NCBI GenBank assembly: GCA_047623825.1
Contig: JBLHOS010000001.1
Span: 104,466 to 168,465, forward strand
DNA length: 64,000 bases
From: JBLHOS01 sp047623825
Lineage (GTDB): Bacteria > Pseudomonadota > Alphaproteobacteria > Rhodobacterales > Rhodobacteraceae
Direction of reading: 5' to 3'
Shown here: positions 28,518 to 37,232 of the stretch, piece by piece
How the letters are laid out: each line of letters opens with the position of its first letter
How positions within the stretch are numbered: the first letter of the stretch is position 1
The notes under the pieces: model-generated
Seen by the model: only the letters and a program-made list of their open reading frames with translations
What the model was told of the DNA's origin: nothing
The model's database searches: none
Translations under genes and position numbers: made by a program

Positions 28518-29221
28518 TGGGTAATAAGGTTAATCCAATTGGCATGCGCCTGCAGGTGAACCGGACTTGGGACAGCCGCTGGTATGCTGACACCAAAGAT
28601 TACGGCGATCTACTGCACGAAGACCTCAAGATGCGCGAATTCATCGCTGAGGAATGCAAGCAGTCTGGCGTATCACGTGTGATCATAGAGCGTCCGCACC
28701 GTAAGTGCCGCGTCACGATCCATACAGCTCGTCCAGGTGTCATCATCGGCAAAAAAGGCGCCGATATTGAGACCCTTCGCAAGAAGCTGGCTGTCATGAC
28801 GAAAAGCGAACTGCACCTGAACATCGTCGAAGTCCGCAAGCCGGAATTAGACGGTGCATTGGTCGCAGAAAGCATTGAACAGCAGCTGGAGCGCCGGGTG
28901 TCTTTCCGTCGCGCCATGAAGCGTGCAGTTCAAAATGCCATGCGCATGGGGGCCCTAGGCATCCGCGTTAATGTTGCGGGTCGTCTTGGCGGTGCCGAGA
29001 TTGCACGGACAGAATGGTACCGTGAAGGTCGCGTTCCTCTGCACACCCTGCGGGCGGACATCGACTATGCACATGCTGAGGCAAAAACTGCCTATGGCAT
29101 CATCGGTATCAAGGTTTGGATCTTCAAAGGTGAGATTATGGATCACGATCCATCGGCGCGCGATCGTCGTCACCAGGAGCTTCAGGAAGGTGGCGGCCCA
29201 CGGCCCCGCCGCGACCGCTGA
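28517..29221 (+). CDS. rpsC: 30S ribosomal protein S3
   Basis: S3 lines the mRNA entry channel. The 234-residue protein starts MGNKVNPIGMRLQVNRTWDS and carries the KH-domain GVIIGKKGADIETLRKKL motif. It overlaps rplV by one base. Confidence 0.98.
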   Translation: MGNKVNPIGMRLQVNRTWDSRWYADTKDYGDLLHEDLKMREFIAEECKQSGVSRVIIERPHRKCRVTIHTARPGVIIGKKGADIETLRKKLAVMTKSELHLNIVEVRKPELDGALVAESIEQQLERRVSFRRAMKRAVQNAMRMGALGIRVNVAGRLGGAEIARTEWYREGRVPLHTLRADIDYAHAEAKTAYGIIGIKVWIFKGEIMDHDPSARDRRHQELQEGGGPRPRRDR

Positions 29222-29234
29222 GAGGAACTGAGAG

Positions 29235-29648
29235 ATGCTGCAGCCAAAGCGCACCAAATTCCGCAAGATGCACAAGGGCCGGATCCGTGGAGAAGCCAAA
29301 GGCGGGTCTGACCTGACTTTTGGGACTTACGGTCTGAAAGCTGTGCAACCTGAACGCATTACTGCGCGTCAGATCGAAGCGGCACGTCGGGCAATGACCC
29401 GTCATATGAAACGTCAAGGACGTGTCTGGATTCGTATTTTCCCAGACACACCCGTGACATCCAAACCGACCGAAGTTCGGATGGGTAAAGGTAAGGGCTC
29501 CGTTGATTTCTGGGCGGCCAAGGTAAAACCTGGTCGGGTCATGTTTGAGATTGACGGTGTGTCCGAATCTGTGGCAAGGGAAGCGCTCCGTCTAGCAGCG
29601 ATGAAATTGCCGATTAAGACCCGTACGATTGTTCGCGAAGACTGGTAA
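29235..29648 (+). CDS. rplP: 50S ribosomal protein L16
   Basis: L16 organises the A-site tRNA elbow contact. The 137-residue product has MLQPKRTKFRKMHKGR and PVTSKPTEVRMGKGKGSVDFW, which includes the substrate arginine for RoxA-type hydroxylation in other bacteria. A terminator-like hairpin follows. Confidence 0.98.
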   Translation: MLQPKRTKFRKMHKGRIRGEAKGGSDLTFGTYGLKAVQPERITARQIEAARRAMTRHMKRQGRVWIRIFPDTPVTSKPTEVRMGKGKGSVDFWAAKVKPGRVMFEIDGVSESVAREALRLAAMKLPIKTRTIVREDW

Positions 29649-29661
29649 GTATTTAGCTGAG

Positions 29662-29684
29662 CCCCCGATAGAAAAAATCGGGGG
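29662..29684 (+). terminator. Internal hairpin between rplP and rpmC
   Basis: A perfect 8-bp stem (29662-29669 with 29677-29684) with a 7-nt A-rich loop is followed by TTTGGCTTTT. It lies in an unusually long 96-nt gap for this operon. Confidence 0.6.
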
Positions 29685-29744
29685 TTTGGCTTTTGTTGGA
29701 AAAGCGCCGACTGGTTCGGTGACTTCTGATGGAAGGATGAGGCG

Positions 29745-29954
29745 ATGAACGCCCAAGAGCTACGTGATAAGACACCGGATCAACTCCGCGATGAGTTGAC
29801 CAGCTTGAAGAAGGAAGCGTTTAATTTGCGCTTCCAACAGGCGACCGGCCAAATGGAAAACACGGCCCGAATTCGGAGTGTCCGTCGTGACGCTGCGCGG
29901 GTAAAGACCGTGTTGAACCAAAAGGCTGCTAACGCAGCCCAGAGCGGAGAGTAA
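29745..29954 (+). CDS. rpmC: 50S ribosomal protein L29
   Basis: L29 lies at the tunnel exit beside L23. The 69-residue product has the expected two-helix form, with ELRDKTPDQLRDELTSLKKEAFNLRFQQATGQ. GGAAGGATGAGG lies before the ATG. Confidence 0.96.
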   Translation: MNAQELRDKTPDQLRDELTSLKKEAFNLRFQQATGQMENTARIRSVRRDAARVKTVLNQKAANAAQSGE

Positions 29955-29958
29955 CACG

Positions 29959-30189
29959 ATGCCTAAACGTATTTTGACTGGCACCGTGACCAGCAACGCT
30001 AATGAACAGACGATCACCGTGTCTGTTGAGCGTCGCTTTACACACCCGGTTATGAAAAAGACAATTCGTCGGTCCAAGAAGTATCGGGCCCATGATGCTG
30101 AGAACGCCTATAAGACAGGGGACCAGGTCCGCATTCAGGAATGTACGCCTCTGTCTAAAACGAAACGCTGGGAGGTGATCGCTAACTAG
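29959..30189 (+). CDS. rpsQ: 30S ribosomal protein S17
   Basis: S17 is a primary 16S rRNA-binding protein with an OB fold. The 76-residue product has MPKRILTGTVTSNANEQTITV, the RRSKKYRAHDAEN loop and ECTPLSKTKRWEVI. Confidence 0.97.
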   Translation: MPKRILTGTVTSNANEQTITVSVERRFTHPVMKKTIRRSKKYRAHDAENAYKTGDQVRIQECTPLSKTKRWEVIAN

Positions 30190-30253
30190 CGTTCACATCT
30201 CGGTTTGATCGAAACCCTGGGGCAATAGGTCCCCAAAGGTCGGGAGAAACCAC

Positions 30254-30622
30254 ATGATCCAGATGCAGACTAATCTGGATGTTGCTGACAATAGCGGCGC
30301 TCGCCGTGTTCAGTGCATCAAGGTTCTGGGTGGTTCCAAGCGTAGATACGCATCCGTCGGCGACATCATTGTCGTCTCGGTAAAGGAAGCCATTCCACGA
30401 GGTCGCGTAAAAAAAGGGGACGTCCGTAAGGCCGTCGTCGTACGCACCGCAAAAGAAGTTCGTCGCGAAGACGGCACAGCCATCCGGTTTGACCGGAATG
30501 CTGCTGTGATCCTGAACAACAACAATGAGCCAATCGGCACCCGTATCTTCGGGCCAGTTGTGCGTGAGTTGCGTGGTAAGAACTTCATGAAAATCATCTC
30601 GCTGGCGCCGGAGGTGCTTTAA
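30254..30622 (+). CDS. rplN: 50S ribosomal protein L14
   Basis: L14 forms an intersubunit bridge and is the first gene of the spc set. The 122-residue product starts MIQMQTNLDVADNSGARR and has the GDIIVVSVKEAIPRGRVKKGDV core. GGGAGAAA precedes the ATG. Confidence 0.98.
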   Translation: MIQMQTNLDVADNSGARRVQCIKVLGGSKRRYASVGDIIVVSVKEAIPRGRVKKGDVRKAVVVRTAKEVRREDGTAIRFDRNAAVILNNNNEPIGTRIFGPVVRELRGKNFMKIISLAPEVL

Positions 30623-30623
30623 G

Positions 30624-30935
30624 ATGGCTGCGAAGTTGAAAAAGGGCGATAAGATCGTCGTTTTGGCCGGTAAGGACAAAGGTCAAGAGGGAACTATTTC
30701 CTCAGTTGATCCCAAATCCGGCAAGGCTGTTGTGGATGGTGTAAATCTTGCCATTCGCCACACCAAGCAATCCCAAACCAACCAGGGCGGCCGTATTCCT
30801 GTCGCCATGCCGATCCAGTTGAGCAACCTCGCGCTGCTCGATAGCAACGGCAAAGCAACCCGGGTTGGTTTCAAAATGGAAGACGGCAAAAAAGTCCGTT
30901 TCTCCAAAACTACGGGGGACGTGATCGATGCTTGA
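30624..30935 (+). CDS. rplX: 50S ribosomal protein L24
   Basis: L24 is an assembly initiator with a KOW motif (KLKKGDKIVVLAGKDKGQEG). The 103-residue product overlaps rplE by eight bases, which indicates translational coupling. Confidence 0.97.
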   Translation: MAAKLKKGDKIVVLAGKDKGQEGTISSVDPKSGKAVVDGVNLAIRHTKQSQTNQGGRIPVAMPIQLSNLALLDSNGKATRVGFKMEDGKKVRFSKTTGDVIDA

Positions 30936-31491
30936 TACTGAAGCTTATACCCCTCGTCTGAAAGCCGCTTACAAAGCCAGCATCCGCGCTGCTTTGAAAG
31001 AGGAGTTCGGCTACAAAAACGACATGCAGATCCCGCGTCTGGAAAAGATCGTCTTGAACATTGGTTGTGGCTCTGCTGCAGTCAAAGACAGCAAGAAGGT
31101 TAAATCCGCTCAGCAAGATTTGACAGCGATCGCCGGCCAAAAGGCAGTTGTCACGAAAGCAAAGAAATCAATCGCTGGTTTCCGCGTACGTGAAGAGATG
31201 CCGCTTGGTACCAAGGTAACATTGCGCGGCGACCGGATGTACGAATTCTTGGATCGTCTGACCACGGTTGCAATGCCGCGCATCCGTGACTTTCGCGGCG
31301 TGTCGGCTAAATCCTTCGATGGTCGTGGCAACTACGCCATGGGCATGAAGGAGCATATCGTGTTCCCGGAAATCAACTTCGACGACGTTGATGAGGCCTG
31401 GGGCATGGACATCGTTATTGCCACCACCGCGAAAACCGACGCGGAAGCGAAGGCGCTGTTGAAGCATTTCAACATGCCCTTCACAAGCTGA
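30928..31491 (+). CDS. rplE: 50S ribosomal protein L5
   Basis: L5 binds 5S rRNA and bridges the central protuberance. The 187-residue product has IPRLEKIVLNIGCG, KKSIAGFRVREEMPLG and GNYAMGMKEHIVFPEINFD. Confidence 0.98.
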   Translation: MLDTEAYTPRLKAAYKASIRAALKEEFGYKNDMQIPRLEKIVLNIGCGSAAVKDSKKVKSAQQDLTAIAGQKAVVTKAKKSIAGFRVREEMPLGTKVTLRGDRMYEFLDRLTTVAMPRIRDFRGVSAKSFDGRGNYAMGMKEHIVFPEINFDDVDEAWGMDIVIATTAKTDAEAKALLKHFNMPFTS

Positions 31492-31511
31492 GCGCCGGAG
31501 AGGACCTAGAT

Positions 31512-31817
31512 ATGGCAAAAAAATCTATGATCGAACGCGAGAAGAAGCGACAGGTGCTGGTGGGTAAATATGCCCCCAAGCGTGCTGCTTTGAAAGCGAT
31601 CGCAAGTGACACTGGTAAACCGATGGAAGAGCGCTTTGCTGCGCACCTGAAGCTGGCAAAATTGCCACGCGACAGTTCTGCCACGCGTTTGCACAATCGT
31701 TGCAAGCTGACCGGGCGCCCAAAGGCGTATTACCGCAAGCTTAAAATGTCTCGGATCGCGCTGCGGGATCTGGCCTCGAATGGCCAAATCCCCGGCATGG
31801 TCAAGTCAAGCTGGTAA
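31512..31817 (+). CDS. rpsN: 30S ribosomal protein S14 (zinc-free form)
   Basis: This is the 101-residue long form of S14, which lacks the CxxC pairs of zinc-binding S14. It has MAKKSMIEREKKRQ, RNRCKLTGRPKAYYRK-like TRLHNRCKLTGRPK and the C-terminal GMVKSSW. Confidence 0.97.
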   Translation: MAKKSMIEREKKRQVLVGKYAPKRAALKAIASDTGKPMEERFAAHLKLAKLPRDSSATRLHNRCKLTGRPKAYYRKLKMSRIALRDLASNGQIPGMVKSSW

Positions 31818-31829
31818 GGGGGAGCACAG

Positions 31830-32222
31830 ATGAACGATCCTCTCGGAGATATGTTGACCCGGATCCGCAACGCACAAATGCGTGGCAAATCCAAGGTCGT
31901 TACACCAGCTTCCAAGCTGCGCGCTTGGGTTCTGGATGTGCTGATGGATGAAGGTTACATCCGCGGCTATGACAAAGGGGCGGATGCCAACGGGCATCCG
32001 ACCATCGAAATCAGCCTGAAGTACTACGAAGGCACACCGGTAATTCGCGAGATTAAGCGCGTTTCTACACCGGGTCGTCGTGTGTATATGAGCGTAAAGG
32101 ACATTCCGTCCGTGCGCCAAGGCTTGGGTGTTTCCATCGTGTCCACTTCTCGTGGCGTGATGTCGGATGCATCGGCTCGCAACGCCAACGTTGGCGGCGA
32201 AGTCCTTTGCACCGTATTCTAG
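31830..32222 (+). CDS. rpsH: 30S ribosomal protein S8
   Basis: S8 is a central 16S rRNA binder and, in E. coli, the repressor of the spc operon. The 130-residue product has MNDPLGDMLTRIRNAQ and the C-terminal STSRGVMSDASARNANVGGE motif. Confidence 0.98.
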   Translation: MNDPLGDMLTRIRNAQMRGKSKVVTPASKLRAWVLDVLMDEGYIRGYDKGADANGHPTIEISLKYYEGTPVIREIKRVSTPGRRVYMSVKDIPSVRQGLGVSIVSTSRGVMSDASARNANVGGEVLCTVF

Positions 32223-32231
32223 GGGGTTTGG

Positions 32232-32768
32232 ATGTCTCGAATTGGTAAAAAACCGGTCGAGCTGCCTGGTGGCGTATCTGCTTCCATGTCTGGCCAGACC
32301 ATCGAAGTTAAGGGGCCGAAAGGTGCCCGGACCTTCACCGCAACTGATGACGTGACTATCACGGTCGAGGACAACGCTGTGAGGGTAACACCGCGCGGCA
32401 AGTCCAAGCGTGCACGTCAACAATGGGGCATGTCCCGAACAATGGTGTCCAACTTGGTCACTGGTGTTACGGCAGGCTTCAGAAAACAGCTTGAGATCAA
32501 CGGCGTTGGTTACCGGGCACAGATGACGGACGTCAACGTCCTGAAATTGTCCTTGGGCCTATCGCACGATGTGAATTTCCAAGTGCCTGATGGTGTGACT
32601 GTTACCGCGCCCAAGCTGACGGAAATCTTGGTCGAAGGTAATGATGAGCAACTCGTCGGCCAAGTCGCGGCTAATATTCGCGAATGGCGGAAGCCCGAGC
32701 CTTACAAAGGCAAGGGCATCAAATACAAAGACGAGTATATCTTCCGTAAGGAAGGCAAGAAGAAGTAA
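32232..32768 (+). CDS. rplF: 50S ribosomal protein L6
   Basis: L6 lies near the factor-binding site. The 178-residue product has MSRIGKKPVELPGGV, the VTAGFRKQLEINGVGYRAQ repeat region and the C-terminal RKPEPYKGKGIKY motif. Confidence 0.98.
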   Translation: MSRIGKKPVELPGGVSASMSGQTIEVKGPKGARTFTATDDVTITVEDNAVRVTPRGKSKRARQQWGMSRTMVSNLVTGVTAGFRKQLEINGVGYRAQMTDVNVLKLSLGLSHDVNFQVPDGVTVTAPKLTEILVEGNDEQLVGQVAANIREWRKPEPYKGKGIKYKDEYIFRKEGKKK

Positions 32769-32779
32769 AGGCGGAGAAA

Positions 32780-33139
32780 ATGGCAAACAGCAAACGAGTT
32801 CTGTTCCAAAAACGCCGCCTGCGCGTTCGGAACAAATTGCGGAAAGTAGCAAATGGGCGTCCGCGCCTGTCTGTTCACCGTTCAAACAAAAACATCAGCG
32901 TTCAGCTGATCGACGACTTGAATGGCGTCACACTCGCATCTGCCTCCACTATGGAGAAAGACTTGGGTTTGATTGGTCAGAATAACGTCGAAGCAGCCGC
33001 TAAACTTGGCGCGACCATTGCAGAACGTGCAAAGGCCGTAGGCGTCGAAGAAGCGTATTTCGATCGTGGTGGTTTCCTCTTTCATGGGAAGGTTAAGGCT
33101 TTGGCCGAAGCTGCCCGTGAAGGCGGCCTGAAGTTCTGA
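32780..33139 (+). CDS. rplR: 50S ribosomal protein L18
   Basis: L18 carries 5S rRNA to the large subunit with L5. The 119-residue product has RVRNKLRKVANGRPRLSVHRSNKNI and the C-terminal FDRGGFLFHGKVKALAEAAREGGL. Confidence 0.98.
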   Translation: MANSKRVLFQKRRLRVRNKLRKVANGRPRLSVHRSNKNISVQLIDDLNGVTLASASTMEKDLGLIGQNNVEAAAKLGATIAERAKAVGVEEAYFDRGGFLFHGKVKALAEAAREGGLKF

Positions 33140-33150
33140 GGAGAGACGAG

Positions 33151-33735
33151 ATGGCAGAACGTGAGAACCGTCGGGGAAATCGCCGCCAAGAGCGCGATGA
33201 GACCCCCGAATTCGCCGATCGTCTGGTCGCGATCAACCGGGTATCCAAAACCGTAAAAGGTGGTAAACGCTTTGGCTTTGCAGCCTTGGTGGTTGTGGGT
33301 GACCAGCGTGGTCGTGTCGGCTTCGGCAAGGGCAAGGCCAAAGAGGTGCCAGAAGGCATTCGCAAAGGGACTGAGCAGGCGAAACGCCAGCTTATTCGTG
33401 TTCCGCTGCGCGAAGGTCGGACGTTGCACCACGATGTGACCGGACACCACGGTGCCGCTCAGGTCGTGATGCGCACTGCACCAGAAGGAACCGGTATCAT
33501 CGCAGGCGGTCCAATGCGGGCAGTCTTCGAGATGTTGGGTGTCAAGGATGTGGTCGCAAAATCGACCGGTTCGCGGAACCCTTACAACATGATCCGTGCA
33601 ACGCTGGATGGCCTTAGCAAACTCAATTCACCTCGGCAGGTTGCTGCACGTCGTGGCAAGAAAGTCGCCGACATCCTGCGTAAGCCGGATAGCGAGACTG
33701 TTGAGCCCGTCGCTGTTGAAACCGCAGAAGCGTAA
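33151..33735 (+). CDS. rpsE: 30S ribosomal protein S5
   Basis: S5 acts in decoding accuracy and mRNA unwinding. The 194-residue product has RVSKTVKGGKRFGFAALVVV, a GFGKGKAKEVPEGIRKG core and a Glu/Val-rich C-terminal tail. The tail is longer than in E. coli but common in alphaproteobacteria. Confidence 0.98.
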   Translation: MAERENRRGNRRQERDETPEFADRLVAINRVSKTVKGGKRFGFAALVVVGDQRGRVGFGKGKAKEVPEGIRKGTEQAKRQLIRVPLREGRTLHHDVTGHHGAAQVVMRTAPEGTGIIAGGPMRAVFEMLGVKDVVAKSTGSRNPYNMIRATLDGLSKLNSPRQVAARRGKKVADILRKPDSETVEPVAVETAEA

Positions 33736-33747
33736 GGGAATAGGCAC

Positions 33748-33936
33748 ATGGCAAAGACAATAGTCGTCAAGCAGGTGGGGAGCCCCATCCGCCGTCCCGC
33801 CGACCAGCGTGCAACGCTGATCGGTTTGGGCCTAAACAAGATGCACCGTACGCGCGAGCTTGAAGATACGCCGTCTGTACGCGGCATGGTCAACAAGATC
33901 TCTCATATGGTGAAGATCATCGAAGAGCGCGGCTAA
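33748..33936 (+). CDS. rpmD: 50S ribosomal protein L30
   Basis: The 62-residue product has the single-domain L30 fold with VVKQVGSPIRRPADQRATL and GLNKMHRTRELEDTP. A strong hairpin follows it. Confidence 0.97.
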   Translation: MAKTIVVKQVGSPIRRPADQRATLIGLGLNKMHRTRELEDTPSVRGMVNKISHMVKIIEERG

Positions 33937-33942
33937 AGCGCA

Positions 33943-33984
33943 AGACGGGGGCAGCCAATTGGTTTGCCCCCGTCTCCCATTTTT
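33943..33984 (+). terminator. Terminator-like hairpin between rpmD and rplO
   Basis: A perfect 11-bp stem (33943-33953 with 33965-33975) is followed within four bases by five Ts (33980-33984). In form it is an intrinsic terminator inside the spc gene set, so some transcripts probably stop here. Confidence 0.75.
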
Positions 33985-34043
33985 ATAAGCCGTGTTTGCC
34001 CACTTCCGTCGCTGGAGGGTAGTTCCGGCAAAGGAGAAGCGAC

Positions 34044-34517
34044 ATGAGACTGAACGAACTGCGCGACAATCCCGGCGCAACAAAAAAACGCAAACGCATT
34101 GGTCGCGGTCCTGGGTCCGGCACCGGTAAAACAGGTGGCCGTGGTATCAAGGGTCAGAAATCCCGGTCGGGTGTTTCTATCAACGCCTTTGAGGGTGGCC
34201 AAATGCCACTTTACCAGCGTCTTCCAAAGCGCGGCTTCAACAAGCCGAACCGCAAGAAGTACGCTGTGATCAATTTGGGCCTGATCCAGAAATTCATTGA
34301 TGCAGGTCGGTTGGACGCAAGTGTTGCAATCACCGAAGAGGTTTTGGTGACAACTGGTGTTATCCGTCGCAAGCTCGACGGTATCCGGGTTCTGGCCAAG
34401 GGTGAATTGACATCTTCGTTGACACTATCTGTGACTGGCGCGTCCAAGTCGGCTATCGACGCGGTCGCATCGGCAGGTGGAACTCTGACGGCATCCAATG
34501 CTGTTGCGGCAGAATAG
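34044..34517 (+). CDS. rplO: 50S ribosomal protein L15
   Basis: L15 is a late-assembly large-subunit protein. The 157-residue product has MRLNELRDNPGATKKRKRIG, the Gly-rich GRGPGSGTGKTGGRGIKGQKSRSG-type stretch and EGGQMPLYQRLPKRGF. AAAGGAGAAG precedes the ATG. Confidence 0.98.
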   Translation: MRLNELRDNPGATKKRKRIGRGPGSGTGKTGGRGIKGQKSRSGVSINAFEGGQMPLYQRLPKRGFNKPNRKKYAVINLGLIQKFIDAGRLDASVAITEEVLVTTGVIRRKLDGIRVLAKGELTSSLTLSVTGASKSAIDAVASAGGTLTASNAVAAE

Positions 34518-34595
34518 GCTCTTGTCAGAGCTTTCAGCGTATCGACGCTTGTGAGCGGCTGCTTGGCCGCTTACACCCTTATCTAGGTTTTTTCC

Positions 34596-34627
34596 GCGCC
34601 GCGAGATCACACCCGATCGCGCGGCGC
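34596..34627 (+). promoter_or_regulatory. Hairpin in the secY leader
   Basis: A 13-bp GC-rich stem with one mismatch (34596-34608 with 34615-34627) ends 19 nt before the secY start codon. A run of T (34588-34593) lies before it, not after it, so it is not a plus-strand terminator. A role in secY expression is inferred only from its position. Confidence 0.4.
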
Positions 34628-34646
34628 CTCGCATAAGAGAGACAGC

Positions 34647-36011
34647 ATGGCATCTGCGGCAGAGCAAATGGCGGCAAACCTGAGCTGGAGCACCCTTGGC
34701 AAAGCAACAGAGCTTCGCCAGCGGATCATGTTCACACTCGGATTGCTAATCGTTTACCGACTGGGCACTTATATCCCCGTTCCCGGAATTGACACCGGCG
34801 CGCTCCAGCAATTCTTTGACCAAGCTGCGGCTGGTCTGGGCGGTGTGCTGAACATGTTCACGGGCGGTGCCCTAAGCCGAATGGGTGTCTTTGCCCTTGG
34901 GATCATGCCTTATATCTCGGCCTCGATCATCGTTCAGTTGATGTCGGCCATGGTTCCGCAACTGGAAGCCTTGAAAAAAGAGGGTGAGTCAGGTCGCAAG
35001 AAGCTTAATCAATATACGCGCTACGGTACCGTCGTTCTGGCAACTTTTCAGGCCTATGGGATCGCAGTTTCGCTCGAAAGCGGTGGTCTGGTCTCTGATC
35101 CCGGTTGGTTCTTCCGCGCGGCCTGCGTCATAACGCTGGTTGGCGGTACTATGTTCCTAATGTGGCTGGGTGAGCAGATCACTCAGCGTGGCATTGGTAA
35201 CGGCATCTCATTGATCATCTTTGTAGGCATCGTTGCTGAATTGCCTGCTGCTTTGGCGCAATTTTTTGAAAGCGGTCGGTCTGGCGCATTGCCAACACCG
35301 GTTATCCTTGGCGTCATTGTGATGCTTCTGGCGACGTTGACGTTTGTGGTCTTCATGGAACGGTCGCTGCGCAAGATCCACATTCAATACCCGCGCCGAC
35401 AGGTTGGTATGAAGGTTTATGATGGTGGCACCAGCCACTTGCCGATCAAGGTAAACCCGGCCGGCGTAATCCCTGCGATCTTCGCGTCGTCGCTGCTGTT
35501 GCTGCCGACCACACTTAGCACCTTTTCTAGTGGCAACTCCGGACCGGTGATGTCGTGGCTGTTGGCGAACTTCGGCCCTGGTCAGCCGCTTTATCTGTTG
35601 TTCTTTGCGTCGATGGTCATCTTCTTTACGTATTTCTATACTTTGAATGTCTCGTTCAAGACTGACGATGTCGCGGATAATCTAAAAAGTCAAAATGGAT
35701 TCATCCCTGGGATTCGCCCTGGACAGCGGACCTCAGAATACCTTGAGTATGTCGTCAATCGCGTTCTGGTTTTGGGTTCTGGTTATCTGGCACTGGTCGT
35801 TCTGATCCCAGAGATTATTCGGACAGAGTTGGCGATCACTGCGTACTTCGGCGGAACATCGATCTTGATTATTGTGTCTGTCGGTATGGACACAGTGCAA
35901 CAAATCCAGTCGCATCTTCTGGCCCACCAATACGAGGGCTTGATTGAAAAATCCCAGCTGCGGGGCAAGAAGCCACGTGCCGGAGGACGTAAGGGGCCAG
36001 CACGCCGATGA
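34647..36011 (+). CDS. secY: Preprotein translocase subunit SecY
   Basis: SecY is the protein-conducting channel of the inner membrane. The 454-residue product has about ten transmembrane helices, the plug region after helix 1, the FALGIMPYISASIIVQLM helix 2 and the cytosolic TDDVADNLKSQNGFIPGIRPG loop that contacts SecA and the ribosome. The adk start overlaps its end by four bases. Confidence 0.98.
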   Translation: MASAAEQMAANLSWSTLGKATELRQRIMFTLGLLIVYRLGTYIPVPGIDTGALQQFFDQAAAGLGGVLNMFTGGALSRMGVFALGIMPYISASIIVQLMSAMVPQLEALKKEGESGRKKLNQYTRYGTVVLATFQAYGIAVSLESGGLVSDPGWFFRAACVITLVGGTMFLMWLGEQITQRGIGNGISLIIFVGIVAELPAALAQFFESGRSGALPTPVILGVIVMLLATLTFVVFMERSLRKIHIQYPRRQVGMKVYDGGTSHLPIKVNPAGVIPAIFASSLLLLPTTLSTFSSGNSGPVMSWLLANFGPGQPLYLLFFASMVIFFTYFYTLNVSFKTDDVADNLKSQNGFIPGIRPGQRTSEYLEYVVNRVLVLGSGYLALVVLIPEIIRTELAITAYFGGTSILIIVSVGMDTVQQIQSHLLAHQYEGLIEKSQLRGKKPRAGGRKGPARR

Positions 36012-36655
36012 ATATTATTCTTCTGGGCCCACCAGGGGCTGGCAAGGGGACCCAAGCGCGTCGCCTTGTAGAGGAGCGGAAGATGGTGCAGCTCAGCACT
36101 GGGGACATGCTGCGGGAGGCACGCACGTCCGGAACACAGATGGGAAAGCGTGTCGCGGATGTTATGGACCGCGGTGAATTGGTCACCGATGATATTGTTA
36201 TTGGATTGATCGAAGAACAGCTGACGACCACCTCAGCGAATGGGTTCATCTTTGATGGTTTTCCACGCACATTAGCTCAGGCCGATGCTTTGACTGAATT
36301 GCTGTTTAAAGTGGGCCAGTCTTTAGATCACGTCATCGAAATGCGTGTGGATGATGAGGCGCTGGTCGCCCGTATCAGCTGCCGCTTTACCTGCGGTAAT
36401 TGCGGTGAAGTGTATCACGACATAACCAAACCCACTGCAAAGGCAGATGTTTGTGATGTCTGCGGATCAGGCGATTTACGCCGGCGTGCAGATGACAATG
36501 AAGATAGCCTGACGAAACGGTTGATGGAGTACTACAAGAAGACCTCTCCGTTGTTGGGCTACTATTATGCCAAGGACCGGTTGGAAGTCGTCAATGGCCT
36601 GGCGGAGATTGAGACCGTCGCCGCTGATATTAAGAAAGTTCTTGACACGGCCTGA
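36008..36655 (+). CDS. adk: Adenylate kinase, zinc-lid type
   Basis: It interconverts ATP + AMP and 2 ADP. The 215-residue enzyme has the P-loop GPPGAGKGT (residues 7-15), the AMP-site segment STGDMLREA and the DGFPRTLAQA motif. The LID carries two CxxC pairs (CGNC and CDVC), so it probably binds zinc, unlike the E. coli enzyme. It overlaps secY (ATGA). Confidence 0.97.
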   Translation: MNIILLGPPGAGKGTQARRLVEERKMVQLSTGDMLREARTSGTQMGKRVADVMDRGELVTDDIVIGLIEEQLTTTSANGFIFDGFPRTLAQADALTELLFKVGQSLDHVIEMRVDDEALVARISCRFTCGNCGEVYHDITKPTAKADVCDVCGSGDLRRRADDNEDSLTKRLMEYYKKTSPLLGYYYAKDRLEVVNGLAEIETVAADIKKVLDTA

Positions 36656-36848
36656 CCGGGCCTTGACGGGGCAGGCTAAAGCTCTTAGTTGCAAGCCTTC
36701 CCGGTTGGGAATCATAAGGCATTATTAAGATCGCTCAAGAGATACGCCTTGAACAGATATGACGGGGCCTGCTGGCACTAAGCCACGGGCCTTCTGTTGT
36801 GAGAAAAGGTTCTGGCGTTACGGAACCGCAACGAAGAGGAAACGATAC

Positions 36849-37217
36849 GTGGCACGTATTGCTGGGGTGAACATCCCGACCGCCAAGCGCGTACCTATCG
36901 CGCTGACTTATATCACCGGAATTGGACACAGCTCTGCGACGCAAATTTGCGAAGCGGTGGGCGTGGAGGTATCGCGTCGTGTTAACGAACTGTCTGATGC
37001 TGAACTGCTGCAGATCCGTGAGCATATCGACGCTAACTTTACCGTCGAAGGTGACCTGCGCCGTGAAACGCAGATGAACATCAAACGTCTGATGGATCTG
37101 GGCTGCTACCGTGGCCTTCGTCACCGCCGCAACTTGCCAGTACGTGGCCAGCGGACTCACACCAACGCTCGCACCCGCAAAGGCCCCGCTAAGGCCATTG
37201 CCGGCAAGAAGAAGTAA
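36849..37217 (+). CDS. rpsM: 30S ribosomal protein S13
   Basis: S13 bridges the subunits in the head and opens the alpha gene set. The 122-residue product starts at GTG (36849) with AGAGGA eight bases upstream, giving the family-typical MARIAGVNIPTAKR. The C-terminal GQRTHTNARTRKGPAK is conserved. A longer in-frame start at 36759 would add an atypical extension. Confidence 0.96.
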   Translation: MARIAGVNIPTAKRVPIALTYITGIGHSSATQICEAVGVEVSRRVNELSDAELLQIREHIDANFTVEGDLRRETQMNIKRLMDLGCYRGLRHRRNLPVRGQRTHTNARTRKGPAKAIAGKKK

Positions 37218-37232
37218 GGGAGGGTCTGATCA

